Assembly: GCA_947478725.1 (NCBI GenBank)
Contig: CANJWZ010000012.1
Coordinates: 39,183-103,182, forward strand
Source of the DNA: Comamonadaceae bacterium
GTDB taxonomy: Bacteria; Pseudomonadota; Gammaproteobacteria; Burkholderiales; Burkholderiaceae_C
Direction of reading: 5' to 3'
DNA length: 64,000 nt
Shown: one piece after another, positions 17,194 to 26,063 of the stretch
Layout of the letters: each line of letters begins with the position of its first letter
Numbering within the stretch: position 1 is the stretch's first letter
Program-made: the position numbers and the translations under genes
The notes under the pieces: model-generated
The model's database searches: none
What the model was told of the DNA's origin: nothing
Seen by the model: the letters and a program-made list of their open reading frames with translations, nothing else

Positions 17194-17250
17194 GGCTACA
17201 GGCCAATGAATGTATGGCCCATTAGCTATTAACATAATAGCAATTATCAG
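17191..17250 (-). repeat. Dispersed repeat, copy 5 (inverted)
   Basis: On the minus strand: ATTGCTATTATGTTAATAGC, TAATGGGCCA, ATTCATTGGCC, TAGCCCTATTTTT. The 5' part is a near-palindrome (TTGCTATTA...TAATAGC). It exactly fills the gap between two convergent genes and contains both of their stop codons. Confidence 0.75.
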
Positions 17251-17717
17251 CTGATTTTGGTGTAAGAAGGCGGCGCCTCGGCAAACTTCAGCAGCTTGGT
17301 GGCTTGCAGGGTTTCGGCCAGAAAGCACAGCAGCGCTGCCAAAAAACAAGCCACGCCCGACAGAAAACTGATGGTGGCGATTTTCAAAGTGGGCAGCTCG
17401 CTGGTCTCACCCAGGAACAGCAAAATAATCGTCAAGCCAATCAACATGGCGCACAGTGTCAACAAGGCAATGCAGCCATTGACCAGCCAGCCGCGATGGC
17501 GCAGTTGCTTGAGTTCTGCGTACATCTTCAAGCTGCGTTGTTCCTCAACGTTGCCGGTGTCCAGCCGGTTTTCAAGAAAGCGGGCACGGTCAATGATGCG
17601 GCCCAGGCGGCCCGCTGTCGCCGCGATCATGCCCGACACCGCCGTCAGCAAGAAAACCGGCGCCACAGCCAGCTGAATGCCGTGGGTAACAGCGGCCAGG
17701 TCAGGTGCAAAGATCAT
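17247..17717 (-). CDS. DUF2721-family membrane protein
   Basis: 156 residues with three hydrophobic segments: about 10-35 (AVAPVFLLTAVSGMIAATAG), 80-103 (GCIALLTLCAMLIGLTIILL) and 112-137 (IATISFLSGVACFLAALLCF). A charged loop between the first two carries RLGRIIDRARFLENRL, typical of DUF2721. Predicted inner-membrane protein of unknown function. It overlaps the upstream gene by 4 bases, so the two are translationally coupled. Its stop codon lies inside a dispersed repeat. Confidence 0.8.
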   Translation of the reverse strand: MIFAPDLAAVTHGIQLAVAPVFLLTAVSGMIAATAGRLGRIIDRARFLENRLDTGNVEEQRSLKMYAELKQLRHRGWLVNGCIALLTLCAMLIGLTIILLFLGETSELPTLKIATISFLSGVACFLAALLCFLAETLQATKLLKFAEAPPSYTKIS

Positions 17718-18184
17718 GCGGGCTTTTCAAAATGATTCGCCGCCCAGCGCTCGGCGCTGGCACGGTTGAGTTTGAACGATGCCGCAGCGCGTACTTCAGC
17801 CAGCAAGTCGCCACCGTCATCTCGCGCGCTCAGCGTGGCGTAGGGGTTGTCTTCATCGGGCGTGATGTCCAGGTTGACAGTGACCCTTCCTGATGCCGCT
17901 GTGATCGTCACGCTCTGGTGCAGCTCGGCGTGCCGTTGCTGTTCGTGTCTGCGCACAAACTCTGACGCGGTTTTGACCAGCGTGCCGAAGGCATTGCCGT
18001 CCAGCGGTTTGGGGTTCTTTTTGTCGCGGCCCATGGTCCACGGACCAATCAGCGCGGGCTCGGGCTCGCCATCCTTGATCATGGCGACGGCCCAACCGTC
18101 ATCGTCTTCGTTTTTCAGCACCTTGGCGGTCCAGCCGTCGGCCACCCACAAGCGGGGTTCTTTGATCTCGATCACATCATCCAT
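17714..18184 (-). CDS. Conserved hypothetical protein, 156 aa
   Basis: Soluble, acidic protein with no signal peptide or membrane segment, starting MDDVIEIKEPRLWVADGWTA. The middle has FGTLVKTASEFVRRHEQQ (helical) and then a beta-rich VTVNLDITPDEDNPYATL. I do not recognise a domain of known function. Clean start 5 bases after a truncated DUF1348 fragment, and 4-base overlap with the DUF2721 gene downstream. Confidence 0.7.
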   Translation of the reverse strand: MDDVIEIKEPRLWVADGWTAKVLKNEDDDGWAVAMIKDGEPEPALIGPWTMGRDKKNPKPLDGNAFGTLVKTASEFVRRHEQQRHAELHQSVTITAASGRVTVNLDITPDEDNPYATLSARDDGGDLLAEVRAAASFKLNRASAERWAANHFEKPA

Positions 18185-18188
18185 ACCG

Positions 18189-18374
18189 TTACAGCCCCAA
18201 CTTGCTCAAGGCGCGGCCCTTGAGAAACTCAGCCCGGTTGCGCCGCGCGCTGCCAGCGGTGCAGACCGTAGACACCTTTGGCAGATCACGGGTGTGCCAG
18301 CCGTCTTTAGCGGCACGTACTTTTTGTACAGCGGTTTCAAAAGCGAACGGAGGCAGCGGTGGCCTGGATGCCAT
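18189..18374 (-). pseudogene. Truncated DUF1348 (SnoaL-like) gene fragment
   Basis: 61 codons starting MASRPPLPPFAFETAVQKVR and continuing DGWHTRDLPKVS...RRNRAEFLKGRA, which is the N-terminal third of DUF1348/NTF2-like proteins. Family members run to about 150 residues and continue after the RNRAEF.xGR motif with the beta-sheet core. Here the frame ends 6 residues later in a stop, and the next gene starts at once. I conclude that the 3' two thirds are deleted. Confidence 0.65.
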
Positions 18375-18421
18375 GAGAGTTCCTATGGTTAAACGATCGA
18401 GCCAGCTTATCATGTGCAGCC

Positions 18422-18505
18422 ATGAACGCAGAACAGAACGAACGCCTGACTCGCAGCACGCTTGGTACGCTGACCGGCGAATTTGAAAGTACAACTTATG
18501 AGTAA
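18422..18505 (+). pseudogene. Possible 5' remnant of a Rieske oxygenase gene
   Basis: A 27-codon frame, MNAEQNERLTRSTLGTLTGE..., ends in TAA across the start of the ferredoxin gene. The first 20 residues resemble the N terminus of phthalate-dioxygenase-type oxygenase subunits (EQNxxLTRVGPGTPMG), and the ferredoxin next door is a plausible former partner. The match is short; it may be chance. Confidence 0.35.
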
Positions 18506-18842
18506 CACCAGCGCCACTGCCATTGCCATCCACATCACCGACCATCAAGGCGCCGTCACGTCCGTCGACGGAAAAATTGGCAAAACCCTGATGGAAGTGG
18601 CTACCGCCAACAACATCTACGGCATTGCTGCCGACTGCGGCGGGCTGCTGAGCTGCGCAACCTGCCATGTGTTTGTACAAGAGCCTTTTGCATCACAGCT
18701 TGGCGCGCCAGACGCTGAAGAACTGGCCATGCTGGCCTTTACCGCTGTGCCGCGCCAGCCCCATAGCCGCTTGAGCTGCCAGATCACCCTGAGCGCTGAA
18801 ATGAACGGCCTGGCAGTGACACTGCCTGCCAGCCAGTATTGA
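18498..18842 (+). CDS. [2Fe-2S] ferredoxin, adrenodoxin type
   Basis: 114 residues with the cluster motif CGGLLSCATCHVFV (C-x5-C-x2-C, about 47-56) and the fourth ligand in RLSCQITL (about 93). The C-x5-C spacing and the ISC/oxygenase-type layout mark a vertebrate-type ferredoxin that usually feeds a cytochrome P450 or ring hydroxylase. No such oxygenase is intact nearby, but a possible Rieske remnant overlaps its start. The next gene, an ABM-family protein, follows after 25 bases. Confidence 0.88.
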   Translation: MSNTSATAIAIHITDHQGAVTSVDGKIGKTLMEVATANNIYGIAADCGGLLSCATCHVFVQEPFASQLGAPDAEELAMLAFTAVPRQPHSRLSCQITLSAEMNGLAVTLPASQY

Positions 18843-18867
18843 AGTTATTTTTTACAAAGGAGCTTTT

Positions 18868-19170
18868 ATGATTCTCGAACTCGCCGACATTCGCATCCAC
18901 CCCGGCCAGCAAGGTGCCTTTGAGGTGGCCATCCAGCGCGGTGTCCATGAGGTGATCTCAAAAGCCAAAGGCTTTCAGGGTTACAAGGTCAACAAAGGCA
19001 TAGAAAGCCCGGAACGCTATATTTTGCAAATCTTCTGGGAAACACTGGAAAACCACACGATTGACTTTCGGCAGTCCGCTGCGTTTGCTGACTGGCGGGC
19101 GATCGTCGGGCCGTTTTTTGCAGGCCCGCCGACGGTGGAACACTTTGAGTTGCTGGCTAAATCAGTCTGA
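18868..19170 (+). CDS. Antibiotic biosynthesis monooxygenase (ABM) family protein
   Basis: 100-residue dimeric alpha-beta-barrel type protein: MILELADIRIHPGQQGAFEV, YKVNKGIESPERYILQIFWE and a C-terminal HFELLAKSV. ABM proteins act on quinones or haem-like compounds, or serve as small accessory monooxygenases; the substrate cannot be told. Good AAAGGAG site before the start. Probably co-transcribed with the ferredoxin. Confidence 0.8.
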   Translation: MILELADIRIHPGQQGAFEVAIQRGVHEVISKAKGFQGYKVNKGIESPERYILQIFWETLENHTIDFRQSAAFADWRAIVGPFFAGPPTVEHFELLAKSV

Positions 19171-19197
19171 TGCCACCTGCGTCTGAAGGGTGGTTGT

Positions 19198-19644
19198 CTA
19201 GCCGGCAAGTTTTTTTTCATGCCCGGCAATCAGTTTGCCCAGCAGCGCTGACAACTGTTCGCGTTCGTCGGCATCAAGAGGGCCAACAATCCGCTGCTGG
19301 ACTTTGGCGACGGCCCGTTTCATGCCCAATGCCACCTTCTGGCCTTCGGCTGTGATCCACAGGCGCTTGCGCCTTCTGTCGTTCGGGTCTGCCTTGCGCG
19401 TGACCCAGCCTTTGGCCTCAATGCGTCCGATGACCGAGCCAAAGGTGGCCGGGTCAAACGCCACCCGGTGAGACAAAGTGATCTGGTCTTCGCCAGGGTC
19501 ATCCATCAACGCGTTCAAAATCGCAAATTGAACGGGCGTGACGTCAAACGCGACGGTTTCTTCCATGAAGATGGCTACCGCCAATTGCTGCGCCCGGCGA
19601 ATGAGGTGTCCGGGTGCTTCGCTGAAATGAAAACTTTTCGGCAT
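19198..19644 (-). CDS. MarR-family transcriptional regulator
   Basis: 148-residue winged-helix regulator: TPVQFAILNALMDDPG, ITLSHRVAFDPATFGSVIGR as the recognition helix (about 57-78), and the wing RKADPNDRRRKRLWITAEG, the typical MarR DPxDRR motif. Convergent with the ABM gene and divergent from the Bug receptor at 19786, which it may control. Ligand unknown. Confidence 0.9.
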   Translation of the reverse strand: MPKSFHFSEAPGHLIRRAQQLAVAIFMEETVAFDVTPVQFAILNALMDDPGEDQITLSHRVAFDPATFGSVIGRIEAKGWVTRKADPNDRRRKRLWITAEGQKVALGMKRAVAKVQQRIVGPLDADEREQLSALLGKLIAGHEKKLAG

Positions 19645-19785
19645 GTCGGGAGTTTAAGGGCTTCAACGCATCACCCAAACAGCCGGCAGACTGTTGCGCA
19701 AGCTTTTCGACTGCCGCCTGTGAATCCGTCATGCCGCGCTTAAAACTGTTCAAATCATGGTTTTGACTTTAGACAAGGCCACGCC

Positions 19786-20808
19786 ATGAATCACAATTTC
19801 AGACCAGCCTGCCTGCCGCGCAGACATCATGTGAGCGCGCTGTTTTTAATCGTCGCTGGTGCCTTTGCCATGAGTGCCGCCGCCCAGAAGCAGCCGAAAA
19901 AGGCAGAGCCGGTGGCGGCCTGGCCCACCAAGCCTGTGCGGATTCTGGTCGGCTTTCCTGGCGGATCAACACCTGACATGGCAGCGCGCACATTGGCAGA
20001 GCCGTTGTCAAAAGTGCTGGGGCAGCCGGTCATCATCGAAAACAAGCCGGGCGCATCGGGCAACATCGCTGCTGACCAGGTCGCCAAAGCGACGGACGAC
20101 CACACGCTGGGCGTTGTCATCAATGGCAACCTGACTTCTGCACGGCTGTTGAACCCCAAACTGGCGTACGACCCTGCGAAAGACTTCACCGCTCTTTCAC
20201 TGCTGACCACAGCCCCGCTGGTGCTGGTGGCACCCACCAGCCTGCCGTCGGGCAGCGCCTTTTTTGACGCGGCCCGCACTGGGGGTGACAAGTGGAACTA
20301 CGGCTCGGTGGGCAATGGCTCGGTGGGCCACCTGGGCATGGAGCTTCTCAAGTCCAAAGCAGGTAACCTGCAAGCGGTTCATATTCCCTACCAAGGCAAC
20401 CCGCAAGTGGTCACGGCCCTGCTGGGCGGCCAGATTCAGATGGCCCTGGTACCGCCGGGGATTGCATTGCCGCAAATCCGGGCCGGCAAGCTCAAGGCCA
20501 TTGGCGTGACCAGTGGCCGCAGCCCTCTGGCCAGTGAGATCGCACCGCTGGCCGACGCTGGCGTGCGCGACTTCAACCTGGAAGTCTGGACAGCACTGGT
20601 CGGCCCCGCCAATTTGTCAAAAGCAGCGCAAGCCAGGCTCAATGCAGAGGTGTCCAACATCATTCGCGATGCCGATACCCGTCAAAAACTGTTCAACCAG
20701 GGATGGCAGGCGGTGGGTACAGCGCCAGAAGGTCTGACCAGCCGCATCAAGAGCGAAACCGCCATCATGAGTGGAATCATTGCAGCGCGAAACATCAAAG
20801 TGGAATAA
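19786..20808 (+). CDS. Bug/TctC-family periplasmic solute receptor
   Basis: 340-residue tripartite-tricarboxylate-transporter receptor (Bug family). N-terminal signal (VSALFLIVAGAFAMSAAAQ), then the family motifs WPTKPVRILVGFPGGSTPDM, VIIENKPGASGNIAADQVAK and, later, IPYQGNPQVVTALLGGQIQM. Binds small carboxylates in the periplasm. No tctA/tctB permease genes are present in the window. It starts a same-strand block with an FAD oxidoreductase 13 bases downstream. Confidence 0.93.
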   Translation: MNHNFRPACLPRRHHVSALFLIVAGAFAMSAAAQKQPKKAEPVAAWPTKPVRILVGFPGGSTPDMAARTLAEPLSKVLGQPVIIENKPGASGNIAADQVAKATDDHTLGVVINGNLTSARLLNPKLAYDPAKDFTALSLLTTAPLVLVAPTSLPSGSAFFDAARTGGDKWNYGSVGNGSVGHLGMELLKSKAGNLQAVHIPYQGNPQVVTALLGGQIQMALVPPGIALPQIRAGKLKAIGVTSGRSPLASEIAPLADAGVRDFNLEVWTALVGPANLSKAAQARLNAEVSNIIRDADTRQKLFNQGWQAVGTAPEGLTSRIKSETAIMSGIIAARNIKVE

Positions 20809-20821
20809 GTCTTTCGTCCCG

Positions 20822-22195
20822 ATGTCATCGATTTTCGAGCCAGCGCGCCAGCTTCCCATTTACGGCGAGTTCGATGTCGTCGTCGTGGGCGGCGGACCGG
20901 CCGGTCTTGCGGCCAGCGTCAGCGCGGCCCGGCACGGCTCCCGGGTGTTGCTGGTAGAGCGTTATGGCTTTCTGGGCGGCATGGGCACAGCGGGTGGGGT
21001 CACCAACTTTGCAGGTCTGTATGGCCGCAAAAACGGTGAGATGCGGCAGGTCGTGCACGGCGTGGTGGACGATCTGCTGGCACGCATGGCAGCTCTGGGC
21101 GGCGTCAACGCACCACAAGACGGCATGCAAGGCCGCATTCGGGTCCAGTCCTACGACGTGTCCAGTTTGAAATGTGCTGCAGACCAGCTGCTGCTGGCCA
21201 GTGGCGTGCAAATTCTGTTTCATGCCTGGGCCGCGTCAGTGGTCATGCAAGGCAGCCGCATTCAAGCGCTGGTGGTGGAAACCAAATCTGGCCGCATGGC
21301 CATACGGGGCGCGCAGTTCATCGACTGTTCAGGAGACGCGGACATCGCTCACTTTGCGGGCGCGCCTTACGAGCTTGGCGACGGCTTGGGCAGCGGTCTG
21401 TATCCGACCACCATGTTTCGTGTCGGGCATGTGGATGCAGCTTTGGCCCTGCCCGCAGTGGGCGAGTTCACAGCCATCAACAGCTGGATGGCCAAAGCCC
21501 AGGCGGACAAGCCTGGGCGCTACCGATTTGCGCGTGAAGGAGCGATCCTCAGGCCACAAAAAAATCCAAGCGAATGGCGTGCGAATGTCACGCAGATTGC
21601 CAACGCCGCAGGTCAGGCCATGGATGCCACAGATGCCCGACAACTCAGCGATGGCGAGCTGATTGGCCGCCAGCAAATCGCCAGCTACTTTGCGTTTTTG
21701 CGTGACGAAGTGCCCGGCTTTGCCAATGCCAGCATTGTCGATATTGCGGCTCAAATTGGCGTGCGTGAAACCAGGCGCATACAAGGGCAGTATGTGCTGA
21801 CGGGCGAAGATATTTTGAACGCCAGCCGCTTTGACGATGCGATCGGCATCAACGCCTGGCCGATGGAGTTGCATGCTGAAGGCCGCATTGAATGGCGGTT
21901 TCCGCACCATGGGGCCAATGAGAACAGCAAGGGCCGGGTGTACAACGACCTGCCGTGGCGCATGCTGGTGCCGCGCGCCGTTGACAACCTGCTGGTGGCT
22001 GGGCGATGCGCCTCCATGACCCATGAGGGGCAGTCAGCGGCACGGGTCAGCGGGGCCTGTTTTGTGATGGGCCAGGCGGCAGGCACAGCAGCCGCGACTT
22101 TGTCAGCCGCGCAAAGCACGGCCGATGTTGATGTCAGCGCCTTGCAAAAGCGTCTGCTGCGAGACGGGGTTTATCTGGACCGTGATGATGCATGA
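20822..22195 (+). CDS. FAD-dependent oxidoreductase
   Basis: 457 residues with an N-terminal dinucleotide fold (FDVVVVGGGPAGLAASVSAA about 19-38), then LLVERYGFLGGMGTAGGV, which places it in the FAD-dependent oxidoreductase group PF12831, often acting on organic acids. The C-terminal FAD-binding part is LLVAGRCASMTHEGQSAARV. The ATG at 20822 is chosen because the flavin fold starts 18 residues in; a longer frame would overlap the upstream gene. The neighbourhood suggests catabolism of a carboxylate. Confidence 0.85.
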   Translation: MSSIFEPARQLPIYGEFDVVVVGGGPAGLAASVSAARHGSRVLLVERYGFLGGMGTAGGVTNFAGLYGRKNGEMRQVVHGVVDDLLARMAALGGVNAPQDGMQGRIRVQSYDVSSLKCAADQLLLASGVQILFHAWAASVVMQGSRIQALVVETKSGRMAIRGAQFIDCSGDADIAHFAGAPYELGDGLGSGLYPTTMFRVGHVDAALALPAVGEFTAINSWMAKAQADKPGRYRFAREGAILRPQKNPSEWRANVTQIANAAGQAMDATDARQLSDGELIGRQQIASYFAFLRDEVPGFANASIVDIAAQIGVRETRRIQGQYVLTGEDILNASRFDDAIGINAWPMELHAEGRIEWRFPHHGANENSKGRVYNDLPWRMLVPRAVDNLLVAGRCASMTHEGQSAARVSGACFVMGQAAGTAAATLSAAQSTADVDVSALQKRLLRDGVYLDRDDA

Positions 22196-22454
22196 TGCGG
22201 CGCAATAGCCCCGCACCATTGGCTCTCTTGAGAATGGATCAATGAGTATGTGTTGAGAGTGTTGGCGCTTCATCGCCAGATCAGCATGGAGCGTCACAGT
22301 AAAACTTGCTTGTTTGCGCGGGGTCCGCATGACAATTTTGGATTTCCTTCGTGGCACACTATGCGCTCGCATCCCCAGCCATGGGTTGTGCTGCTGAGTT
22401 TTTAGACCGCCAGGTGCACCAGGCACTGCGCATACACAGAAAAGAGAGCTTGTG

Positions 22455-23162
22455 ATGACAAATCCGTCAACTTATGTTTTTACCCCGCCGCCCGTGGTTT
22501 CAGTACCTGTTGTCGGGAGCAGTGCCCGTTATGCCGTGCACCGCGTTTACTGCGTGGGACGCAATTACGAAGAGCATGCCAAGGAAATGGGCTTTACCGG
22601 CCGTGAGCCACCGTTTTTCTTTTTGAAACCAGCAGACGCTGTTGTGGTGGTTGATGCTGGCACGACGGGAACGATTCCCTACCCAAGCCTGACCAAGAAT
22701 TTTCACCACGAGATTGAACTGGTGGTGGCCATTGGTACCGGCGGCAAGAACATTTTGGCCGCCGATGCCCACAAGCACATTTATGGTTATGCCGTGGGCC
22801 TGGACATGACGCGCCGCGACCTGCAAGGCGAGATGAAAAAGGCGGGCCGCCCCTGGTGTATCGGCAAGGCAGTGGATCATTCCGCGCCCATTGGCCCCAT
22901 TACCCCTGTGGCTCAGGCCGGTGATGTGAACAACGCCGAGCTTTATGTGCAGGTCGGCGGCGTTGACCGTCAGCGCAGCAATGTGTCCAAACTGATCTGG
23001 AATGTGGCCGAAACCATTGAGCATTTGTCAACTGCATGGGAGCTGATGCCCGGCGATTTGATTTACACCGGAACGCCCGAGGGCGTGGCGGCGGTTGTCA
23101 CAGGTGACACCATGGTGGGCGGTGTGGCGGGCCTGGGCGAGCTGCACGTCAAAGTCGTCTGA
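22455..23162 (+). CDS. Fumarylacetoacetate hydrolase (FAH) family protein
   Basis: 235-residue FAH-fold hydrolase: CVGRNYEEHAKEMG (about 36-49), metal-binding HHEIELVVAIG (Glu ligands, about 76-86), KAVDHSAPIGP, and GDLIYTGTPEGVAAV near the C terminus. Such single-domain enzymes act as fumarylpyruvate or acylpyruvate hydrolases or beta-keto acid decarboxylases; the exact substrate is open. Follows a 259-base gap that shows no gene, and precedes the TRAP permease genes. Confidence 0.88.
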   Translation: MTNPSTYVFTPPPVVSVPVVGSSARYAVHRVYCVGRNYEEHAKEMGFTGREPPFFFLKPADAVVVVDAGTTGTIPYPSLTKNFHHEIELVVAIGTGGKNILAADAHKHIYGYAVGLDMTRRDLQGEMKKAGRPWCIGKAVDHSAPIGPITPVAQAGDVNNAELYVQVGGVDRQRSNVSKLIWNVAETIEHLSTAWELMPGDLIYTGTPEGVAAVVTGDTMVGGVAGLGELHVKVV

Positions 23163-23195
23163 GTTCAGTGGCGTGATCATCAAGCAGGACGCCGC

Positions 23196-23693
23196 ATGAA
23201 AGTGCTGTCGACGCTGGCAAAACTGTGCGCCATCATGGCGGGTCTTTTGCTGATTTTCATCACCCTCATGACCTGCATCAGCGTGGTTGGCCGCGACCTG
23301 ATTGGCAAAACCATTGTTGGCGACTTTGAGCTTTCGGGGGCAGCAGCAGGTGCGGCCATTGCACTGTTCATGCCCTGGTGCCAGGTCAGGCGCGGCAACA
23401 TTGTGGTGGACTTTTTCACGACCAAAGCCTCGCCCGCTGCGCAAGATGCAATGGAACGCATGGGCGCTTTGCTGCTGGCCTGTGTGATGGCACTCATGGC
23501 ATGGCGCACCACCGTCGGCGGCTTGAACTCGTTTCGTACCCATTCAGAAACCCAAATTCTGGGCTTCCCCGAATGGGTGGTTTACGCTGTCATGGTGCCG
23601 CCCCTGGCGCTGACCGTGTTGATTGCGCTGCATCAGAGCCTGTTTGGCTTTGCAGCGCAAACCGCAGAAGACAACCCGGAACTTGCGGTATGA
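23196..23693 (+). CDS. TRAP transporter small permease (DctQ type)
   Basis: 165 residues with four hydrophobic segments (about 8-33, 47-68, 86-108, 127-150), the layout of DctQ. It assists the large subunit in sodium-driven uptake of a carboxylate delivered by the periplasmic receptor. Motif VVGRDLIGKTIVGDFELS is typical. It overlaps the large-permease gene by 4 bases. Confidence 0.92.
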   Translation: MKVLSTLAKLCAIMAGLLLIFITLMTCISVVGRDLIGKTIVGDFELSGAAAGAAIALFMPWCQVRRGNIVVDFFTTKASPAAQDAMERMGALLLACVMALMAWRTTVGGLNSFRTHSETQILGFPEWVVYAVMVPPLALTVLIALHQSLFGFAAQTAEDNPELAV

Positions 23694-25021
23694 GTGCGAT
23701 TGAACTCGCACTGATGATTTTCGGCATCATGCTCGCGCTGATGGCGGTACGCGTGCCGATTGCCATCACGATGTTTATTGCAGGCGGCATTGGCTATGTG
23801 CTGCAAACCGGCTGGAGCCCACTGGCCAACTTTTTGAACAGCCAGGCCTTTGCGCGTTTTGCCAGTTATGACCTGTCGGTGATTCCACTGTTTATCCTGA
23901 TGGGGCATTTTGCGACGCAGGGCGGCATCAGCAAGGCCTTGTTCCAGTTTGCTGCGGGCGTGATGGGCCGCTTCAAGGGCGGCCTGGCGATGGGAGCGGT
24001 ACTGGCTTGCGCGGCTTTTGGAGCGATTTGCGGCTCGTCAGTCGCCACGGCAGCGACCATCACCAACGTGGCTTACGACGAAATGCGCAAGCATGGCTAT
24101 TCAGGCCGCTTGACCACCGGCACCCTTGCCGCAGGCGGCACGCTGGGCATTTTGATTCCGCCATCTGTGCCGCTGGTCATTTATGCGATTTTGACCGAGC
24201 AAAACATTGCCAAGCTGTTTGCCGCCGCCATGGTGCCCGGCATCATGGCGATGCTGGGCTATATGGCGGCGATCAGTATTTACGTGCGCTTGGTACCCGG
24301 CCAGGCACCTGACAACGCGCAAGCAATCAAGACCAACATGCTCGATGCCATCAAGGGCATTGGGCCGATTGCCGTTATTTTCATCATCGTTTTTGGTGGC
24401 ATTTATGGCGGCTTTTTTACCCCAACGGAAGGCGCGGCGGTGGGTGCATTTGCGACTTTTATTGCCGCGCTGGCCAAGCGTGAAATGACCTGGGACAAGT
24501 TCAAGAACTGCTTTTACGCCACCGCCGAAAGCTCGGCCATGATCTTTTTGATCTTTCTTGGCGCTGATTTGATGAACGCATCGCTGGCGCTGACGCAAGT
24601 GCCAGCGCAGCTGGCACAAGTGGTGGGCTCATGGGGTTTGTCGCCCGTGATGGTGGTGGCAGCCATCATGCTGTTTTATGTGGTGCTGGGTGCGGTGATG
24701 GACGAGCTGAGCATGATTTTGCTGACCATTCCGATCTTTTTCCCCATGATCATGGGGCTGGACTTTGGCATGAGCAAAGAGCACACCGCCATCTGGTTTG
24801 GCATCATGGTGCTGATGACGGTCGGCTTTGGCATGCTAGCCCCTCCTGTAGGTCTGAATGTGTATGTCGTCAATGGCATGACCAAGGGCAAGCCAGGCGC
24901 TGTAGCGATTGCCGAAAGTTACAAGGGCGTGATGCCGTTTTTGATTTCTGACACGATTCGTACGATCATTCTGCTGCTGTTCCCCGGTATTTCACTTTGG
25001 CTGGTCAAATACATCACCTGA
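23690..25021 (+). CDS. TRAP transporter large permease (DctM type)
   Basis: 443-residue membrane protein with the DctM signatures ALMAVRVPIAITMFIAGGIG, GFGAICGSSVATAATI-like AAFGAICGSSVATAATITNV, and LAAGGTLGILIPPSVPLVIY. About twelve hydrophobic segments. It forms the transport channel of the TRAP system with the DctQ protein upstream. The matching DctP receptor is probably the gene at 26143, with a Bug receptor in between. Confidence 0.95.
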   Translation: MSAIELALMIFGIMLALMAVRVPIAITMFIAGGIGYVLQTGWSPLANFLNSQAFARFASYDLSVIPLFILMGHFATQGGISKALFQFAAGVMGRFKGGLAMGAVLACAAFGAICGSSVATAATITNVAYDEMRKHGYSGRLTTGTLAAGGTLGILIPPSVPLVIYAILTEQNIAKLFAAAMVPGIMAMLGYMAAISIYVRLVPGQAPDNAQAIKTNMLDAIKGIGPIAVIFIIVFGGIYGGFFTPTEGAAVGAFATFIAALAKREMTWDKFKNCFYATAESSAMIFLIFLGADLMNASLALTQVPAQLAQVVGSWGLSPVMVVAAIMLFYVVLGAVMDELSMILLTIPIFFPMIMGLDFGMSKEHTAIWFGIMVLMTVGFGMLAPPVGLNVYVVNGMTKGKPGAVAIAESYKGVMPFLISDTIRTIILLLFPGISLWLVKYIT

Positions 25022-25048
25022 TTCCGCACTTAAAAAACGAAACACACC

Positions 25049-26023
25049 ATGAATTTAAAACTACCCCTCAAGCGCTCTTCCCTGGCCCTGCTTCTTGTTG
25101 CCGCGGCAACCTGGTCGCTCGCCCAAACCTACCCCAGCAAGCCGATCACGCTGGTGGTGCCCAACCCTCCTGGGGGTTTTGTGGATGCATCGGCGCGCAT
25201 CTTGTCTGACTCGCTGGCCAAAGTCACATCGCAGTCGGTCGTGGTTGACAACCGAGGCGGCGGCAGTGGCAATGTGGCTTACCAGGCGGTGGCCCGGGCC
25301 AACCCGGACGGCTACACCCTGCTCAACTCTTATTCGGCGTACCACGTTGGCAACCCCAACCTGACACCCAATCTGCCCTGGGCGCAAAAAGACTTTGTGC
25401 CGGTGGCTCTGATCACCATTGCCACCAATGTGATTGCGGTTCATCCTTCCATTCCGGCCAAAAACCTGGGTGAATTCATCAGTTATCTCAAAGCCAACCC
25501 AGGCAAGGTCAGCTACGCGTCGCAGGGCAACGGCTCGCTGTCGCACATTGGCACCGAGATGTTCAAGCTGCAAACCCAAACCAGCATGGTGCATATTCCT
25601 TATCGCGGTTCAGGGCCGGCCTTGCAGGATGTGTTGTCGGGCCAGGTACAGGTATTCATCACCACTCCACCGTCCGTGATGGGTCAGGTCCAGGTCGGCA
25701 AGCTCAATGGCCTGGCCGTGGCGGGCAAAGTGCGTCACCCTGGCCTGCCCAACGTGCCGACCACCGCTGAAGCGGGCCTCAAGGGTTTTGAACTGGAGGC
25801 CTGGGTCGGCATTTTCGCGCCAGCCAACACGCCACCGGACATCGTTGCCAAGCTCAGCGGGCAGATCAAGGCCGCACTCGAGCTGCCAGAAACAAAAACC
25901 CGGGCTGATGGTGCGGGTGTTGAACTGCGCTACCTGGCACCTGCGGCGCTCGATGCCCTGGTTAAAAAGGATACCGAGTTCTGGGCCAAGACCATCAAGT
26001 CAGCCGGCATCAAGCCCGAATAG
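25049..26023 (+). CDS. Bug/TctC-family periplasmic solute receptor
   Basis: 324 residues: signal peptide LALLLVAAATWSLAQ, TYPSKPITLVVPNPPGGFVD at the mature start, VVVDNRGGGSGNVAYQAVAR, and HIPYRGSGPALQDVLSGQVQ. Periplasmic carboxylate binder of the Bug family. Its place between a TRAP permease and a TRAP receptor is unusual, as Bug proteins normally serve TctAB permeases. No start-region oddities. Confidence 0.93.
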   Translation: MNLKLPLKRSSLALLLVAAATWSLAQTYPSKPITLVVPNPPGGFVDASARILSDSLAKVTSQSVVVDNRGGGSGNVAYQAVARANPDGYTLLNSYSAYHVGNPNLTPNLPWAQKDFVPVALITIATNVIAVHPSIPAKNLGEFISYLKANPGKVSYASQGNGSLSHIGTEMFKLQTQTSMVHIPYRGSGPALQDVLSGQVQVFITTPPSVMGQVQVGKLNGLAVAGKVRHPGLPNVPTTAEAGLKGFELEAWVGIFAPANTPPDIVAKLSGQIKAALELPETKTRADGAGVELRYLAPAALDALVKKDTEFWAKTIKSAGIKPE

Positions 26024-26063
26024 TCGCGCCGCAAAACACGCATCAGCCCTACCGACGATCTGC

